Assembly (NCBI GenBank): GCA_937926975.1
Contig: CALBCJ010000032.1
Location: forward strand, 1 to 64,000
Reading direction: 5' to 3'
DNA: 64,000 nt
From: an uncultured Propionibacteriaceae bacterium
GTDB taxonomy: Bacteria; Actinomycetota; Actinomycetes; Propionibacteriales; Propionibacteriaceae
In this document: one piece after another, positions 18,441 to 27,717 of the stretch
Layout: every line of letters starts with the position of its first letter
Numbering within the stretch: position 1 is the stretch's first letter
Notes under the pieces: model-generated
Databases searched by the model: none
What the model was told of the DNA's origin: nothing
The model's input: only the letters and a program-made list of their open reading frames with translations
Position numbers and translations under genes: made by a program

Positions 18441-18635
18441 TCAGCTGGGGTGCGCGGCGCGCTCGGCACTGACCTCGGGGTGGACACTGCCGTCCGCGTC
18501 GCGCGGGGTCCAGGCCTGGCTGGCCACCCACTCGGAGCGGCAGCCGCCGCACCGGAACAGCCGGTAGCCCTCCCGTACCTCCTTGGTGGGCCGCCAGTGG
18601 CAGGCACCGACACAGTCGTTGTGAGCGAGATCCAT
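18441..18635 (-). CDS. Small zinc-ribbon-like protein
   Basis: 64 aa. Two cysteine groups are seen: CVGACHW near the start and CGGC near residue 35, a spacing that could hold one zinc ion. The start ATG 18635 gives the protein both groups; the frame is open further upstream but without Cys-rich sequence. Convergent with the MT0933-like gene. No specific function is recognised. Confidence 0.55.
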   Translation of the reverse strand: MDLAHNDCVGACHWRPTKEVREGYRLFRCGGCRSEWVASQAWTPRDADGSVHPEVSAERAAHPS

Positions 18636-18790
18636 GACGCTAGCCTGCCACCGGTTCTGGGCACCAGGCGGGCGGGTACGCCAGCAGGTGGGACGTTTCC
18701 AGAGCTCACCGTGGCCAGTGCCCGACTCCTCGGTGACCAGCAGCTGGCTCGCGGCGGCACAGACAGCCGAGACCGCGCCCACAAGGCGTA

Positions 18791-18847
18791 TTGTCAAGCC
18801 TCTTTGGGAGGGGTTAGCGTGAAGGGTCAAGGCTATCGGCCTTGACC
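18791..18847 (+). promoter_or_regulatory. Promoter and leader hairpin of bacteriocin precursor 1
   Basis: TTGTCA (18791-18796) and TAGCGT (18815-18820) are 18 bases apart, a good -35/-10 pair. Right after it, GGTCAAGGC and GCCTTGACC (18825-18833 and 18839-18847) form a nine-base stem with a five-base loop within the 5' leader, 29 bases before the ATG. The same promoter and hairpin recur before precursor 2. Confidence 0.75.
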
Positions 18848-18876
18848 GGGGGGCGTTCGATGGAGAGGAGAAGACT

Positions 18877-19188
18877 ATGTCCGGACGAGTTCGCAGGTCG
18901 TTGACGGGAGTCGCTCTGGCAGCCGCCCTGACCGTGAGTCTCGCCCCAGCGGCGCAGGCGACGGTGCGTCACGTGGGAGGCGGCACCTGGGACTACGGCA
19001 TCGCGAGCCTTCGCCCCTCGTGGAACTGGTCGAACTACCACCACCCCAGCCGGCGGCACAGGTCGAGCGTCACAGGGGACGGGCTCCTTGTCTCCTCTAG
19101 GTGCACCGCGCCGGGAGAGTGGAGCCGGTCTCGGGCCTGGGACAGCAGACCGTGGGTCATCGACGAGGCCTTCTGGACGTACTGCTGA
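18877..19188 (+). CDS. Lactococcin 972-family bacteriocin precursor 1
   Basis: 103 aa. A Sec signal peptide with an Arg-rich start and hydrophobic core ends at APAAQA (about residue 28). The mature part begins with HVGGGTWDYG and continues with NWSNYHHPSRRHRSSV, the diagnostic motifs of lactococcin 972, a Sec-exported peptide that blocks septum formation by binding lipid II. One Cys is present inside (SRCTAPG) and one at the very C-terminus. GAGGAG lies upstream of the ATG. It shares about 70% of residues with precursor 2. Confidence 0.9.
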   Translation: MSGRVRRSLTGVALAAALTVSLAPAAQATVRHVGGGTWDYGIASLRPSWNWSNYHHPSRRHRSSVTGDGLLVSSRCTAPGEWSRSRAWDSRPWVIDEAFWTYC

Positions 19189-19562
19189 CCTGCTGAGGCT
19201 GACAGGAGCGGGGGTGCGGTCCTCGCGGCCGCGCCCCGCGCACCTAGCCAGGAGGCTATTCGCGTGCCTGGTCTCGTGGCTGGCCCGGCGGCACCGAGAG
19301 GGGAAGAACGTCTTTGCGGGTCTGCTGCGACCACCGGCGCTGGGTGCCGAGGCGGCCATCTCCAGCCAGCGAGGCGGGTAGTGTGATCGCGACTCTGGAT
19401 GGTCGCAGCGGCGATCTGTAGCGACCTGCGAGGCGCACCGGGAGCCGGGGCCAGACTGGTGCGGGCTCCGGCGGCTGATCGGGACTGGTGACCTGGAACT
19501 GCTCCAGGTCACACCTGTGGCGGGGCTGCTCGGTCTCGGGTCAACAGCTTTCTCGCGAAGGT
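19189..19562. other. Spacer between the two bacteriocin genes
   Basis: About 370 bases with no convincing gene. Its first 50 bases resemble the sequence after precursor 2 (GACAGGAGCGGGG-type), so the duplication included the 3' flank. It also holds a perfect hairpin (19488-19512). Confidence 0.6.
19488..19512 (+). terminator. Perfect hairpin between bacteriocin genes
   Basis: GTGACCTGGA and TCCAGGTCAC pair as ten bases around a five-base loop. It precedes the second promoter by about 50 bases and may end the first transcript. Confidence 0.5.
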
Positions 19563-19563
19563 A

Positions 19564-19620
19564 TTGTCAACCCTCTTCGGAAGGTCTAGTGTGAGGGGTC
19601 AAGGCTAATCGGCCTTGACT
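19564..19620 (+). promoter_or_regulatory. Promoter and leader hairpin of bacteriocin precursor 2
   Basis: TTGTCA (19564-19569) and TAGTGT (19587-19592) are 17 bases apart. The following hairpin (19597-19605 with 19612-19620) keeps eight Watson-Crick pairs and one G-U pair. Loop length changes by one base relative to copy 1, so the stem rather than the loop is conserved. Confidence 0.75.
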
Positions 19621-19649
19621 GGGGGGCGCTCGATGGAGAGGAGAGGGCT

Positions 19650-19961
19650 ATGTCCAGACGAGTTCGCAGGTCGTTGGTGGGAGCCGTTCTGGCAGCCGCG
19701 CTGGCCGTGGGTGTCGCCCCAGCGGCGCAGGCGACGGTAGTTCACGTGGGAGGCGGCACCTGGAACTACGGTGTCGAGAGCATCTTCCCCTCGTGGAACT
19801 GGTCCGACTACTACCACCCCAGCCGGCGGCACAGGTCGAGCGTGACCGGTGACCAGGGGCTCGTCCGGTCCAGGTGCACTGCGCCGGGGCAGTGGAGCCG
19901 GGTTCGGGCCTGGGACAGCAACCCGTTCCGCATCGACCACGCTTACTGGTCGTACTGCTGA
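19650..19961 (+). CDS. Lactococcin 972-family bacteriocin precursor 2
   Basis: 103 aa, same design as precursor 1: signal peptide ending APAAQA, mature part with HVGGGTWNYG and DYYHPSRRHRSSV, an inner Cys and a C-terminal YWSYC. Differences cluster in the middle (VESIFPSWNW) and near the C-terminus. It lies directly upstream of the membrane protein and ATPase of the same system. Confidence 0.9.
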   Translation: MSRRVRRSLVGAVLAAALAVGVAPAAQATVVHVGGGTWNYGVESIFPSWNWSDYYHPSRRHRSSVTGDQGLVRSRCTAPGQWSRVRAWDSNPFRIDHAYWSYC

Positions 19962-20022
19962 CAGGAGCGGGGTGCGGCTGGACGGCCGTACCCCGCACAC
20001 CCCCACCTGAGAGGAGGTCCTC

Positions 20023-22005
20023 GTGCAGAGGGCGAGCCGGCTGGCATACCTGATTCTCCTGAGCTACTCGTGCCTACTGGCTGGGCTGGTCGTCCAGCGG
20101 GTCGACGAGTTCGCGCCCCTGGGCGGCGACTGGGTCCTGCAGGTTTCCGGCGAGCTGAACGCACCAGCCGCCGAGATTACGGCGGCGCTACGGCAGGCGG
20201 CTACCGAGCAAGGGGCAGCGCTGGTGCAGATCGAGAGCGACATCCGCGACCCGGGCGGGCTTCGGCACGCGCACGTGGTCGCTGCCCCGGCCGGGTCGGA
20301 GCCGACCCGGTGGCTCGAGTCCGGCTACCCAGCCTTCTCGCGGCGGATGCGGACCGAGATGCACCCGGAGGCCGCCCCTGACCCGCGCGGCTTCTACCTG
20401 GTCTTCGGTAGTGAGGCGGCCCTAGCCCAGCTGAGCGACGTGATGCGCGCTCACGGTCTGGTAGCTCACACCCAGGCCTTCTACGAGCCAACCGCGTTCA
20501 TCCCGTGGCTGATGCTGCGGCCACTGGGGTACAGCCTGGTGATCATGACCTTGCTCTGCGCCCTGCTGGTCGGGGTGAGCGTGGTCCTGGATGTGCTGCG
20601 GTACGCGGTGCAGCGGCTGCACGGGGCCGGGTTCGGCAGGCTCGTGCTCGGTGACCTGCTCGGCGCCGGCCGCTTCCTTCTGGTCGCGGCCCCGGCGGTC
20701 TGGGCCGGAGCCGGAGTGATCCTCTGGGCCTACAACGGTGGGCACCACGGTCTGGCGGTCGCCGGCTGGGCGGCCTGCTTCACGCTCGCCATGGCGGTGG
20801 TGGTGGCTGTGGCCCACCTGGTCGCCCTGGTCACCGTGACCAAGCTGGCGATCCTGGAGTCGCTCAAGGGCAAGGTGATGACGTCGTGGGGGATGGCGCT
20901 GGTGTACGGGATCCGGGTCCCGGCTGCGGTGCTGGCGGCGTCCACCCTGGTGGTGCTGTGGGGCCAGGCCGTCCAGCTGCACGCGTACGACCGAGCCCGG
21001 GCCGCCTGGGCCGCCGCTTCTGACACCGTCTCCATCGGCTTCAGTGCCCGGGTCGGTGTCGAGGAGCAGGACCGGCTGTCGCTCGAGGTTGGGAGGTGGC
21101 TGGTGGCGGAGGAGCAGGCCGGCCGGACGATCCTGTGCCACCAGGAGCAGCTGACAGACCTGGCGGGGTCGGCAGACCGACCCCTGCTGCTGGTGAACGA
21201 CGCCTACCTTCGCCGGCACGAGGTGCTCGACGAGCACGGGACCCCAATCCGCTCAGCCCCCCCGGGACAGGTGCTGGTCCTGGTGCCGACGGCACTCGCC
21301 GCCCACACTGACCAGGTCCGAGACAGAGTCGCGGGCAGCCTCCTGGAACCGGACGTGAACGTCGTGACTGGCCAGACCCGCGACGGGCAGAGCCTGTTCC
21401 GGTACGGGGCGGTCCGCCTCCGCAACCTGGACGCCTTCGCCGTCGACCCGATCGTGGTCGTCGCCAACAGCACGACCGGCGCGATCCGGCTGGGCGACTA
21501 CATGTCCTATGCCAGTCAGGGCGGGGTCCTGCTGACCGACTGGGAGACCAGCGCCAGGGCAGCCAACGACTACGGACTGGCCAGCTTCATCCTGGCCTAC
21601 ACTCCCGTCTCGCGAGACGCGGCCAAGGTCCTGGCCGAGGAGGTGCGCGAGCTGCGGGTCACTGCGACCAGTGAGATGGTGGCGGTGGTGGTCCTGGTGG
21701 CGACGGCGATCGGGGCGGCCACCCTCTACACCCGGTCCCGTTACCAGCGGACCTTCGTGCGCTACCTCAGCGGCTGGACGTTCGCCGCGACCCACCGGCT
21801 GCTGCTGGTGGTGGAGCTGGGGGTCGTGCTGCTCGTGGTCGGGACTGGGATTGTCTGGGCCCACATCCATTCGAAGTGGGAGCCGATCAGCCCCTGGACT
21901 GTGCCCTCGGTCGCCGGGCTGGGACTGGCTGGTTTCGGGGTTGTGGTGGTGGCGCTGGCGGTGGTGGCGCGGCGTCTGGTTCGTACTCGTTCGTCGGAGG
22001 CATGA
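20023..22005 (+). CDS. Bacteriocin-associated integral membrane protein (lactococcin 972 locus)
   Basis: 660 aa. An N-terminal hydrophobic helix (about 8-24) is followed by an extracytoplasmic region, a cluster of four helices (about 165-310), a second outer region (about 330-545) and three helices at the C-terminus (about 550-655). This is the MacB/FtsX-like plan of the membrane protein that always accompanies lactococcin 972 genes. Together with the ATPase next to it, it is thought to give immunity. GTG start with GAGAGGAGG upstream. It ends directly against the ATPase start (TGAATG). Confidence 0.88.
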   Translation: MQRASRLAYLILLSYSCLLAGLVVQRVDEFAPLGGDWVLQVSGELNAPAAEITAALRQAATEQGAALVQIESDIRDPGGLRHAHVVAAPAGSEPTRWLESGYPAFSRRMRTEMHPEAAPDPRGFYLVFGSEAALAQLSDVMRAHGLVAHTQAFYEPTAFIPWLMLRPLGYSLVIMTLLCALLVGVSVVLDVLRYAVQRLHGAGFGRLVLGDLLGAGRFLLVAAPAVWAGAGVILWAYNGGHHGLAVAGWAACFTLAMAVVVAVAHLVALVTVTKLAILESLKGKVMTSWGMALVYGIRVPAAVLAASTLVVLWGQAVQLHAYDRARAAWAAASDTVSIGFSARVGVEEQDRLSLEVGRWLVAEEQAGRTILCHQEQLTDLAGSADRPLLLVNDAYLRRHEVLDEHGTPIRSAPPGQVLVLVPTALAAHTDQVRDRVAGSLLEPDVNVVTGQTRDGQSLFRYGAVRLRNLDAFAVDPIVVVANSTTGAIRLGDYMSYASQGGVLLTDWETSARAANDYGLASFILAYTPVSRDAAKVLAEEVRELRVTATSEMVAVVVLVATAIGAATLYTRSRYQRTFVRYLSGWTFAATHRLLLVVELGVVLLVVGTGIVWAHIHSKWEPISPWTVPSVAGLGLAGFGVVVVALAVVARRLVRTRSSEA

Positions 22006-22638
22006 ATGCTGCAGATCACAGGGCTGACGAAGCGTTTCGGTAGTCGTACGTTGTGGCAGGACCTGGAGATGGAGGTTGGGGCTCGCCAGATGGTGGCTCT
22101 GACGGGTCCGAGTGGTTCGGGTAAGTCGACGCTGCTGAACTGTATTGGGCTGCTGGAGCCGGTGTCGGCGGGGCGGGTGCTGTTCGGTGGGGTTGACCTG
22201 GTGGGCCTTCGGGGCGGCCGGGCCCGTCGGTTCCGAAGGGACCAGATGGGGTACCTGTTCCAGAACTATGCCCTGATCGACAACACCTCCGTCCTGCGGA
22301 ACCTGCTGGAGGCGGTCGGGGCGAAGCCGCGGCGCAGCCGGCCGACCCGAGCCGACTGCGAGCAGGCGCTGGAGCAGGTCGGCCTCGAAGGCCGGGGCCC
22401 CGACCCGACCTACCAGCTCTCCGGCGGGGAGCAGCAGCGGGTGGCCCTGGCCCGGCTCATCGTGCGCCGTCCGTCGCTGGTGCTCGCTGACGAGCCCACC
22501 GGTGCCCTCGACCACGCCAACGCCGACATGGTGATCAACACGCTGCGGGACTTCGCCCGAGCCGGGGCAACAGTCCTGATCGCCACCCACTCCGACCGGG
22601 TGGTCGCTGGCTGCGACCGAGAGTTCAGCCTGGTCTGA
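22006..22638 (+). CDS. ABC transporter ATP-binding protein (lactococcin 972 immunity)
   Basis: 210 aa. Walker A GPSGSGKST (about 36-44), Q-loop LFQNYALI, signature YQLSGGEQQRVALAR and Walker B LVLADEPTGALD identify a LolD/MacB-type ATPase. It should work with the membrane protein encoded just before it. A switch His is present in ATHSDRV. The unusually T-rich first 180 bases (many cgt, ggt and ttc codons) differ from the rest of the gene. Confidence 0.92.
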   Translation: MLQITGLTKRFGSRTLWQDLEMEVGARQMVALTGPSGSGKSTLLNCIGLLEPVSAGRVLFGGVDLVGLRGGRARRFRRDQMGYLFQNYALIDNTSVLRNLLEAVGAKPRRSRPTRADCEQALEQVGLEGRGPDPTYQLSGGEQQRVALARLIVRRPSLVLADEPTGALDHANADMVINTLRDFARAGATVLIATHSDRVVAGCDREFSLV

Positions 22639-22653
22639 GACGCCCAGACCAGG

Positions 22654-25600
22654 TCAGCCCAGGTAGTAGCCGAACAGGTCGACTGCCACGTCGGTACGCC
22701 CCGCCGAGCCGTTGACCACCGTGAACGTGCCCTGACCTAGCCGGACGGTGGCTCCGTGAGCGACCACCTGGCCGGGGACAAAGTTCGAGATCGACGAGCT
22801 GGTCCGGGAGGTGCCCGTCGGGTACGCCGACAGGTAACCGGCCGCCTGCGGCCCGACCACGGTGACGTTCGTCACCGCGCTGCTGGCCCCCGCCGGGAGC
22901 GCGGCCGCGGTGGGCGGGACGGTCACCTCACCACCGGGGGCGACCGGGCGCTGCTCTCGGGTGTCCAGCACCCGCTTCGGGGCCAGCGCCACATAGCTGC
23001 CCGGCTTGGTGGCCTGGCCGCCGGTGACGTACCCCGTCAGGTCGACCACGAGGTGCGAGGTCCCCGGCGAGGCGTGCCGGACCGTGATCGTCCCGTCGGC
23101 CGCGACCGGCACCACGGCCGCGTTGGAGACCGTACGGCCGGCGGTGAAGCTCAGCGTCGACACCGGCGACGAGCCGTCAGCGGCCGCGGTCAGGTAGCCG
23201 TCGGCCGTGGGCTCGGTGACCGTCAGGTTGACCAGCACCGCCGCCACCGAGGCCTGGTCTGGGACCTGTCCGCTGCCCACCACACGCAGGGTGCTGGTGG
23301 AGTCGGGAGCCAGCCCCTGGCGGTGGTCGGCCCGGGTGTCCAGGATCCGGGTCGGCGCCCCGGTGACCGTCATCCCGGCGTCACTGACCGTCCCGGCAGC
23401 GAACCAGCCCGCCACGTCTGCGACCAGGTGCACAGTGCCCGGCGAGCCGTTGCGGATCTTGATCTTCCCGTCCGGGCCGAGCCGTACGGTCGCCAGGTTC
23501 GGCACCACCTCACCGGCATCGAAGCTCACCGTCGACAGGTTCGGTGTGGTCGCGTCCGACGGGTAGGCCGCCACCCAGCCTCGAGCGGCCGGCTCGGTCA
23601 CCGTGAGCGTGAGCTGGACCGCGCCCACGCTGGCGGCAGGGACCGGGCCTCGCCCCGCCACCGGCACAGTGATCTCCTCGCCCGGGCTGACGACCCGCGA
23701 GTGCCCCAGGCCGTCGCGGGTGTCCAGAATCCGGGTCGGGTCGGTCGCGGTGAACGCGCCCGGCGTCGGGTCGGCGACTGTGATCGGCAGCGTCACCGTG
23801 GTCTGGGCTGGGTCCGCGGTCAGCACCAGCAGGGCCGGACCGTGCGGGACCGAGTCGGGAACCTGGATGGTGAGGCTGGCGCGCCCCCGGGAGACCGTGG
23901 CCTTCCCGACCTCGACCTGCCCGATCCGGGCCGTCAGGGTAGTGCTCGGCTGAGCCCCGGCGCTGGTCTGGTCGAGGCTGTCCAGCGCCAGCGGGCCCTG
24001 CGGCGCACCGACCGCCACAGTGACCGGCTGCTGCTGGCTGATCCGCGTCGGGTGCGGGCTGACCGAGACTCCCCGCAGCGAGAAGTCCGGGGCCAGCGGC
24101 GACCTTGCCTTCACCCAGGCCACCCACGACTCGAGGTCGGCCTTGCCGGTGTCGGTCCGCTCGGTGCCCTTCGCCAGCTCCCAGAAGTTGTCGCCACCGG
24201 TGATCAGGAACGACCCGGAGCCGACCGTGTACGTGGCGGCCGGGTCGACCGGGGCCCCATTCACCATGATCGACGTGATCCGCTGGTCCAGCGGGCGGCT
24301 CTCGTCATAGGTGTAGCTGACGTTCTTGCTCAGCCCGAGCCGCAGGAACTGCCGCCCGGTGGTCAGCGGTACCCCGCTGTGGTCGCGCTGCCACTGCTGC
24401 TCCAGCACGGTCTTCAGCTGGGCGCCGGTGATCTTCGTGGTCATCAGGGTGTTCGCGAACGGCAGCACCGCGGCCGCCTCCGCGTACGTGACCTCGCCAG
24501 CGTCGATGTCGGCCCGGGTGCCGCCCGGGTTCTGGATCCCGATGAAGGCTGGGTTGCCCGCCGACAAGGTGTCGAAGAACATCTGCGCCACCGCGTTGCT
24601 GGCGGCCGACTCGTACCCGCGGTCATTGCCGGAGGCCCTCGACCGGGTGATCGCGGCCGAGGCCGTCCCGATCGGCTGGCTGCCGACCTGGGTGGCGTGC
24701 TCCAGAGCCGCGGTCACAACCTGCTTCGCCGCGGCCACCCGCGGGTACGTCGCCACCAGCGAGTCGACCGGGGTGGTCGTCGGGTCGAGGTTGGCGGTGG
24801 TCGCCGAGCAGCCGTGCCCGGTGCGGGCGTCCACCGTCAGGACGGTCCGGCCCAGCTTGGCCGCGTACGAGCCGGACTGCAGCACCGGGCGGGTGCCGCC
24901 GCCGGAGACCGGCGCCTGGTACGCGTACACCTGGTGGGTGTGCCCGTTGAGGACCGCTGCCGCCCGCCGGTCGGTCTGGTTCACCATCGCGGCGAACACC
25001 GCCGACGCCTTGAGGTTCTCCTCCAGAGAGCCGGAGCCGGGCGCGCCGTCGTGGTAGGCGGCGATGATCACGTCCGCCTCCCCGTTGGCCTGGTCGCCGT
25101 CCTTGAGCTGGGCGATGGTCCGGTTGACCGCGGCGACCGGGTCACCGAAGTCCAGCCCGGCTACCCCGTCGGGGGAGACCATCGCCGGGGTGTCGCGGGT
25201 CACCGCCCCCACCACGGCCACCTTCAGCCCGGCCTTGGTCGTGATCGCGTACGCGGGCAGCACGGGGGTCTGGGTGCCGGCGGTGTACACGTTGGCTGCC
25301 AGGTACGGGAAGCCGCCGCGGGGGATGACCTCGTCACGCAGCCGGGCGAAGCCGCCGTCGAACTCGTGGTTGCCGACCGCGGAGGCGTCGACCTGCAAGG
25401 CCTTGAGCAGGTCGGTGGCGGGCCTGTCGCCGTCGATGAAGGACGCGAACAGCGACGCCCCGATCGAGTCCCCAGCCGAGACCACCAGGGTGTTCGCCTC
25501 CCCGGCCTGGGCTCGCTGCTCCTCAATGGTCCCGGCGAACTGGACCGTGTCGGGCGACGATGCCGCGATCCGGCCGTGGAAGTCGTTGAAGCTCAGCACC

Positions 25601-25722
25601 GTGATCTGGGCGGTGGTGTCGCAGGCCGCGGCCTGGGCCGGCTCGGGCAGCGTGACCGCGGTGGCCGTGCCGAGCGCCAGCCCGGTGACCACTGCTGCCA
25701 GGCGTCTCAGGGAGAGAACCAT
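22654..25722 (-). CDS. Secreted 5'-nucleotidase/UshA-type phosphoesterase with three C-terminal surface repeats
   Basis: 1022 aa. Signal peptide (1-31), then a metallophosphoesterase domain with SFNDFHGR, SAGDSIGAS, GNHEFDGG and NGHTHQVY metal-binding motifs (about 45-330), and the 5_nucleotid_C domain (about 350-540) with NPGGTRADI. It should dephosphorylate extracellular nucleotides. A linker domain follows, then three ~115-130 residue repeats starting about 655, 784 and 909, each with (T/K)R(I/V)LDTR and ending DVAGWF/DLTGYV/DLFGYY. No LPXTG or lipobox is visible. The repeats are a known add-on of actinobacterial exoproteins, presumably for surface binding. Confidence 0.92.
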   Translation of the reverse strand: MVLSLRRLAAVVTGLALGTATAVTLPEPAQAAACDTTAQITVLSFNDFHGRIAASSPDTVQFAGTIEEQRAQAGEANTLVVSAGDSIGASLFASFIDGDRPATDLLKALQVDASAVGNHEFDGGFARLRDEVIPRGGFPYLAANVYTAGTQTPVLPAYAITTKAGLKVAVVGAVTRDTPAMVSPDGVAGLDFGDPVAAVNRTIAQLKDGDQANGEADVIIAAYHDGAPGSGSLEENLKASAVFAAMVNQTDRRAAAVLNGHTHQVYAYQAPVSGGGTRPVLQSGSYAAKLGRTVLTVDARTGHGCSATTANLDPTTTPVDSLVATYPRVAAAKQVVTAALEHATQVGSQPIGTASAAITRSRASGNDRGYESAASNAVAQMFFDTLSAGNPAFIGIQNPGGTRADIDAGEVTYAEAAAVLPFANTLMTTKITGAQLKTVLEQQWQRDHSGVPLTTGRQFLRLGLSKNVSYTYDESRPLDQRITSIMVNGAPVDPAATYTVGSGSFLITGGDNFWELAKGTERTDTGKADLESWVAWVKARSPLAPDFSLRGVSVSPHPTRISQQQPVTVAVGAPQGPLALDSLDQTSAGAQPSTTLTARIGQVEVGKATVSRGRASLTIQVPDSVPHGPALLVLTADPAQTTVTLPITVADPTPGAFTATDPTRILDTRDGLGHSRVVSPGEEITVPVAGRGPVPAASVGAVQLTLTVTEPAARGWVAAYPSDATTPNLSTVSFDAGEVVPNLATVRLGPDGKIKIRNGSPGTVHLVADVAGWFAAGTVSDAGMTVTGAPTRILDTRADHRQGLAPDSTSTLRVVGSGQVPDQASVAAVLVNLTVTEPTADGYLTAAADGSSPVSTLSFTAGRTVSNAAVVPVAADGTITVRHASPGTSHLVVDLTGYVTGGQATKPGSYVALAPKRVLDTREQRPVAPGGEVTVPPTAAALPAGASSAVTNVTVVGPQAAGYLSAYPTGTSRTSSSISNFVPGQVVAHGATVRLGQGTFTVVNGSAGRTDVAVDLFGYYLG

Positions 25723-25931
25723 CGAGCGCTCCTGGTCTTCGTCGAGGTGATCCTGGTGACCTCACGTTAACGGACAGCCAACCGGTGCTGGCAAGGGGTG
25801 CGACCACCTGCCGGTCGGGCGCCCGAAACCGGCCCGGGCGCTGCGGTAGGCTGCTGCGGCAAGAGCCCGGGGACTGTGTGCCCTGGGCTTCCGTCTGCGG
25901 CGCTCGGGGCTGGGTGCACAGGGAGGCGACA

Positions 25932-27215
25932 ATGCCGGCAGTCATCGTGATGGGCACCCAGTGGGGTGACGAGGGCAAGGGCAAGGCAACCGACCAGCTG
26001 GGTGACCGGATCGACTACGTGGTCCGCTACTCCGGCGGCAACAACGCTGGTCACACGGTGGTTGTCGGCCAGGAGCGGTACGCGCTGCACCTGCTCCCGT
26101 CGGCGATTCTGAACCCCGGCTGCACCCCGGTGATCGGCAACGGGGTAGTGATCGACCTGGATGTCCTGTTCGCCGAGATCGACGCCCTCAGCGCCCGCGG
26201 CTGTGACGCCGAGCGGGTCCTGGTCAGCGCCAGCGCGCACCTGATCACCCCGTACCACCAGGTCGTTGACAAGGTCACCGAGCGCTTCCTGGGCAAGCGC
26301 AAGATCGGCACCACTGGGCGCGGGGTCGGTCCCGCGTACGCGGACAAGGTGAACCGGATCGGAATCCGGGTCCAGGACCTGTTCGATGAGCAGCTGCTGC
26401 GCGACAAGGTCGCCGCCTCGCTGGAGCAGAAGAACCAGCTGCTGGTGAAGGTGTACAACCGGCCCGCGATCTCCCCCGACGAGATCGCCGACCGGCTGCT
26501 GGCCCACGCCGAGCGGCTGCACCCGATGGTGGTCGACGCCTCGCTGCTGCTGAACCGGGCCCTCGACCAGGGGCAGGTGGTGCTGCTGGAGGGCGCCCAG
26601 GCCCACCACCTCGACGTGGACTTCGGCACCTACCCGTACGTGACCAGCTCGAACCCGATCGCCGCCGGGGCCTGCACCGGCTCCGGGATCGGCCCGACCC
26701 GGATCGACCGGGTGATCGGGATCGCCAAGGCCTTCACTACCCGGGTCGGGGAGGGGCCGTTCCCCGGCGAGCTGCTCGACGAGGTCGGCGACACGATCCG
26801 CAACGACGGCGGCGAGTTCGGCACCACCACCGGCCGGCCGCGGCGGATCGGCTGGTTCGACGCGCTGGTCGTGGAGCAGGCCGTACGGGTGAACGCGCTG
26901 ACCGACGTGGTGCTGACCAAGCTCGACACCCTGACCGGCTGGGAGACGGTCCGGATCGTCGTCGGGTACGACGTCGACGGCGCCCGGCACGACGTGATGC
27001 CGCTGTCGCAGACCAGTCTGCACCGGGCGGTCCCGGTGTACGAGGACCTGCCGGGCTGGACCGAGGACATCACCGGCTGCCGGGCCTTTGACGAGCTGCC
27101 CCAGAACGCGCAGCGCTACGTACGGCGGATCGAGGAGCTGATCGGGTGCCGGGTCTCCGGGATCGGGGTCGGCCCCGGCCGGGAGCAGTGGGTCCCGCTG
27201 CACAACCTGCTCTGA
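25932..27215 (+). CDS. purA: Adenylosuccinate synthetase (canonical)
   Basis: 427 aa. It makes adenylosuccinate from IMP, aspartate and GTP. All key motifs are intact: QWGDEGKGK (catalytic Asp), NNAGHTVV (catalytic His), GTTGRGVGPAY, EGAQ, GEGPFPGE, TTTGRPRR (aspartate-binding loop) and TKLDTL (guanine binding). The ATG at 25932 follows GGGAGG; the frame is open further upstream without support. This is the housekeeping copy, to be contrasted with the diverged paralogue at 32-33.3 kb. Confidence 0.98.
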   Translation: MPAVIVMGTQWGDEGKGKATDQLGDRIDYVVRYSGGNNAGHTVVVGQERYALHLLPSAILNPGCTPVIGNGVVIDLDVLFAEIDALSARGCDAERVLVSASAHLITPYHQVVDKVTERFLGKRKIGTTGRGVGPAYADKVNRIGIRVQDLFDEQLLRDKVAASLEQKNQLLVKVYNRPAISPDEIADRLLAHAERLHPMVVDASLLLNRALDQGQVVLLEGAQAHHLDVDFGTYPYVTSSNPIAAGACTGSGIGPTRIDRVIGIAKAFTTRVGEGPFPGELLDEVGDTIRNDGGEFGTTTGRPRRIGWFDALVVEQAVRVNALTDVVLTKLDTLTGWETVRIVVGYDVDGARHDVMPLSQTSLHRAVPVYEDLPGWTEDITGCRAFDELPQNAQRYVRRIEELIGCRVSGIGVGPGREQWVPLHNLL

Positions 27216-27249
27216 GCGGCCGCGGCCCTGCAGGCCTATCCTGACGGGT

Positions 27250-27594
27250 ATGACCGACCCCCGACTTCACCGGCCAGTCACGGCTGAGGACACGAGTGAG
27301 CCCGTCGGGCTGGCGTCCGACTGGGAGTCCGGGCCGTACGCCCCGGGGGCCGTGGCCCCGTTCAGCCTGGCTCATCGCGTCCAGCGCCCCGGCCGCCCGG
27401 TGAGCCCGGGACGAGTGCTCGCGATCATGCTGCTGCTGGTGGCCAGCGTGTTTCTGGGCCTGCTGTCAGCGGTCAGCATCGCGCTGCTCACCGAGCGACC
27501 AGGTGATCTGGTCGGCTGGTACATGACCACGGGGATGCTCTGCCTCACCGGGGTCAGTGTGTGGGGTGTCATCCACCTGGGGCGCAAGGCCTGA
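27250..27594 (+). CDS. Small two-helix membrane protein
   Basis: 114 aa. The first 50 residues are polar; two hydrophobic helices span about 57-79 and 88-108. No family is recognised. ATG 27250 follows a TATCCT -10 element by seven bases. It lies between purA and purD but has its own promoter. Confidence 0.65.
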   Translation: MTDPRLHRPVTAEDTSEPVGLASDWESGPYAPGAVAPFSLAHRVQRPGRPVSPGRVLAIMLLLVASVFLGLLSAVSIALLTERPGDLVGWYMTTGMLCLTGVSVWGVIHLGRKA

Positions 27595-27717
27595 TCAGCG
27601 GGTGCCGGGCTGCCGCTCGGGCACGCGTCAGCGACGCCGACCTTGCCCTGTCGGTTGGCGGCCCGTCGTGAGGGCCGGTCCTCCCGCCGGCAGCGCCGGT
27701 TTGGCTAGGGTCGTCTC

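Noticed and set aside
18183..18635. Toxin-antitoxin pair of the MT0933-like gene with the neighbouring small gene
   Set aside because: The neighbour is convergent and looks like a zinc ribbon, not a toxin; a terminator separates them.
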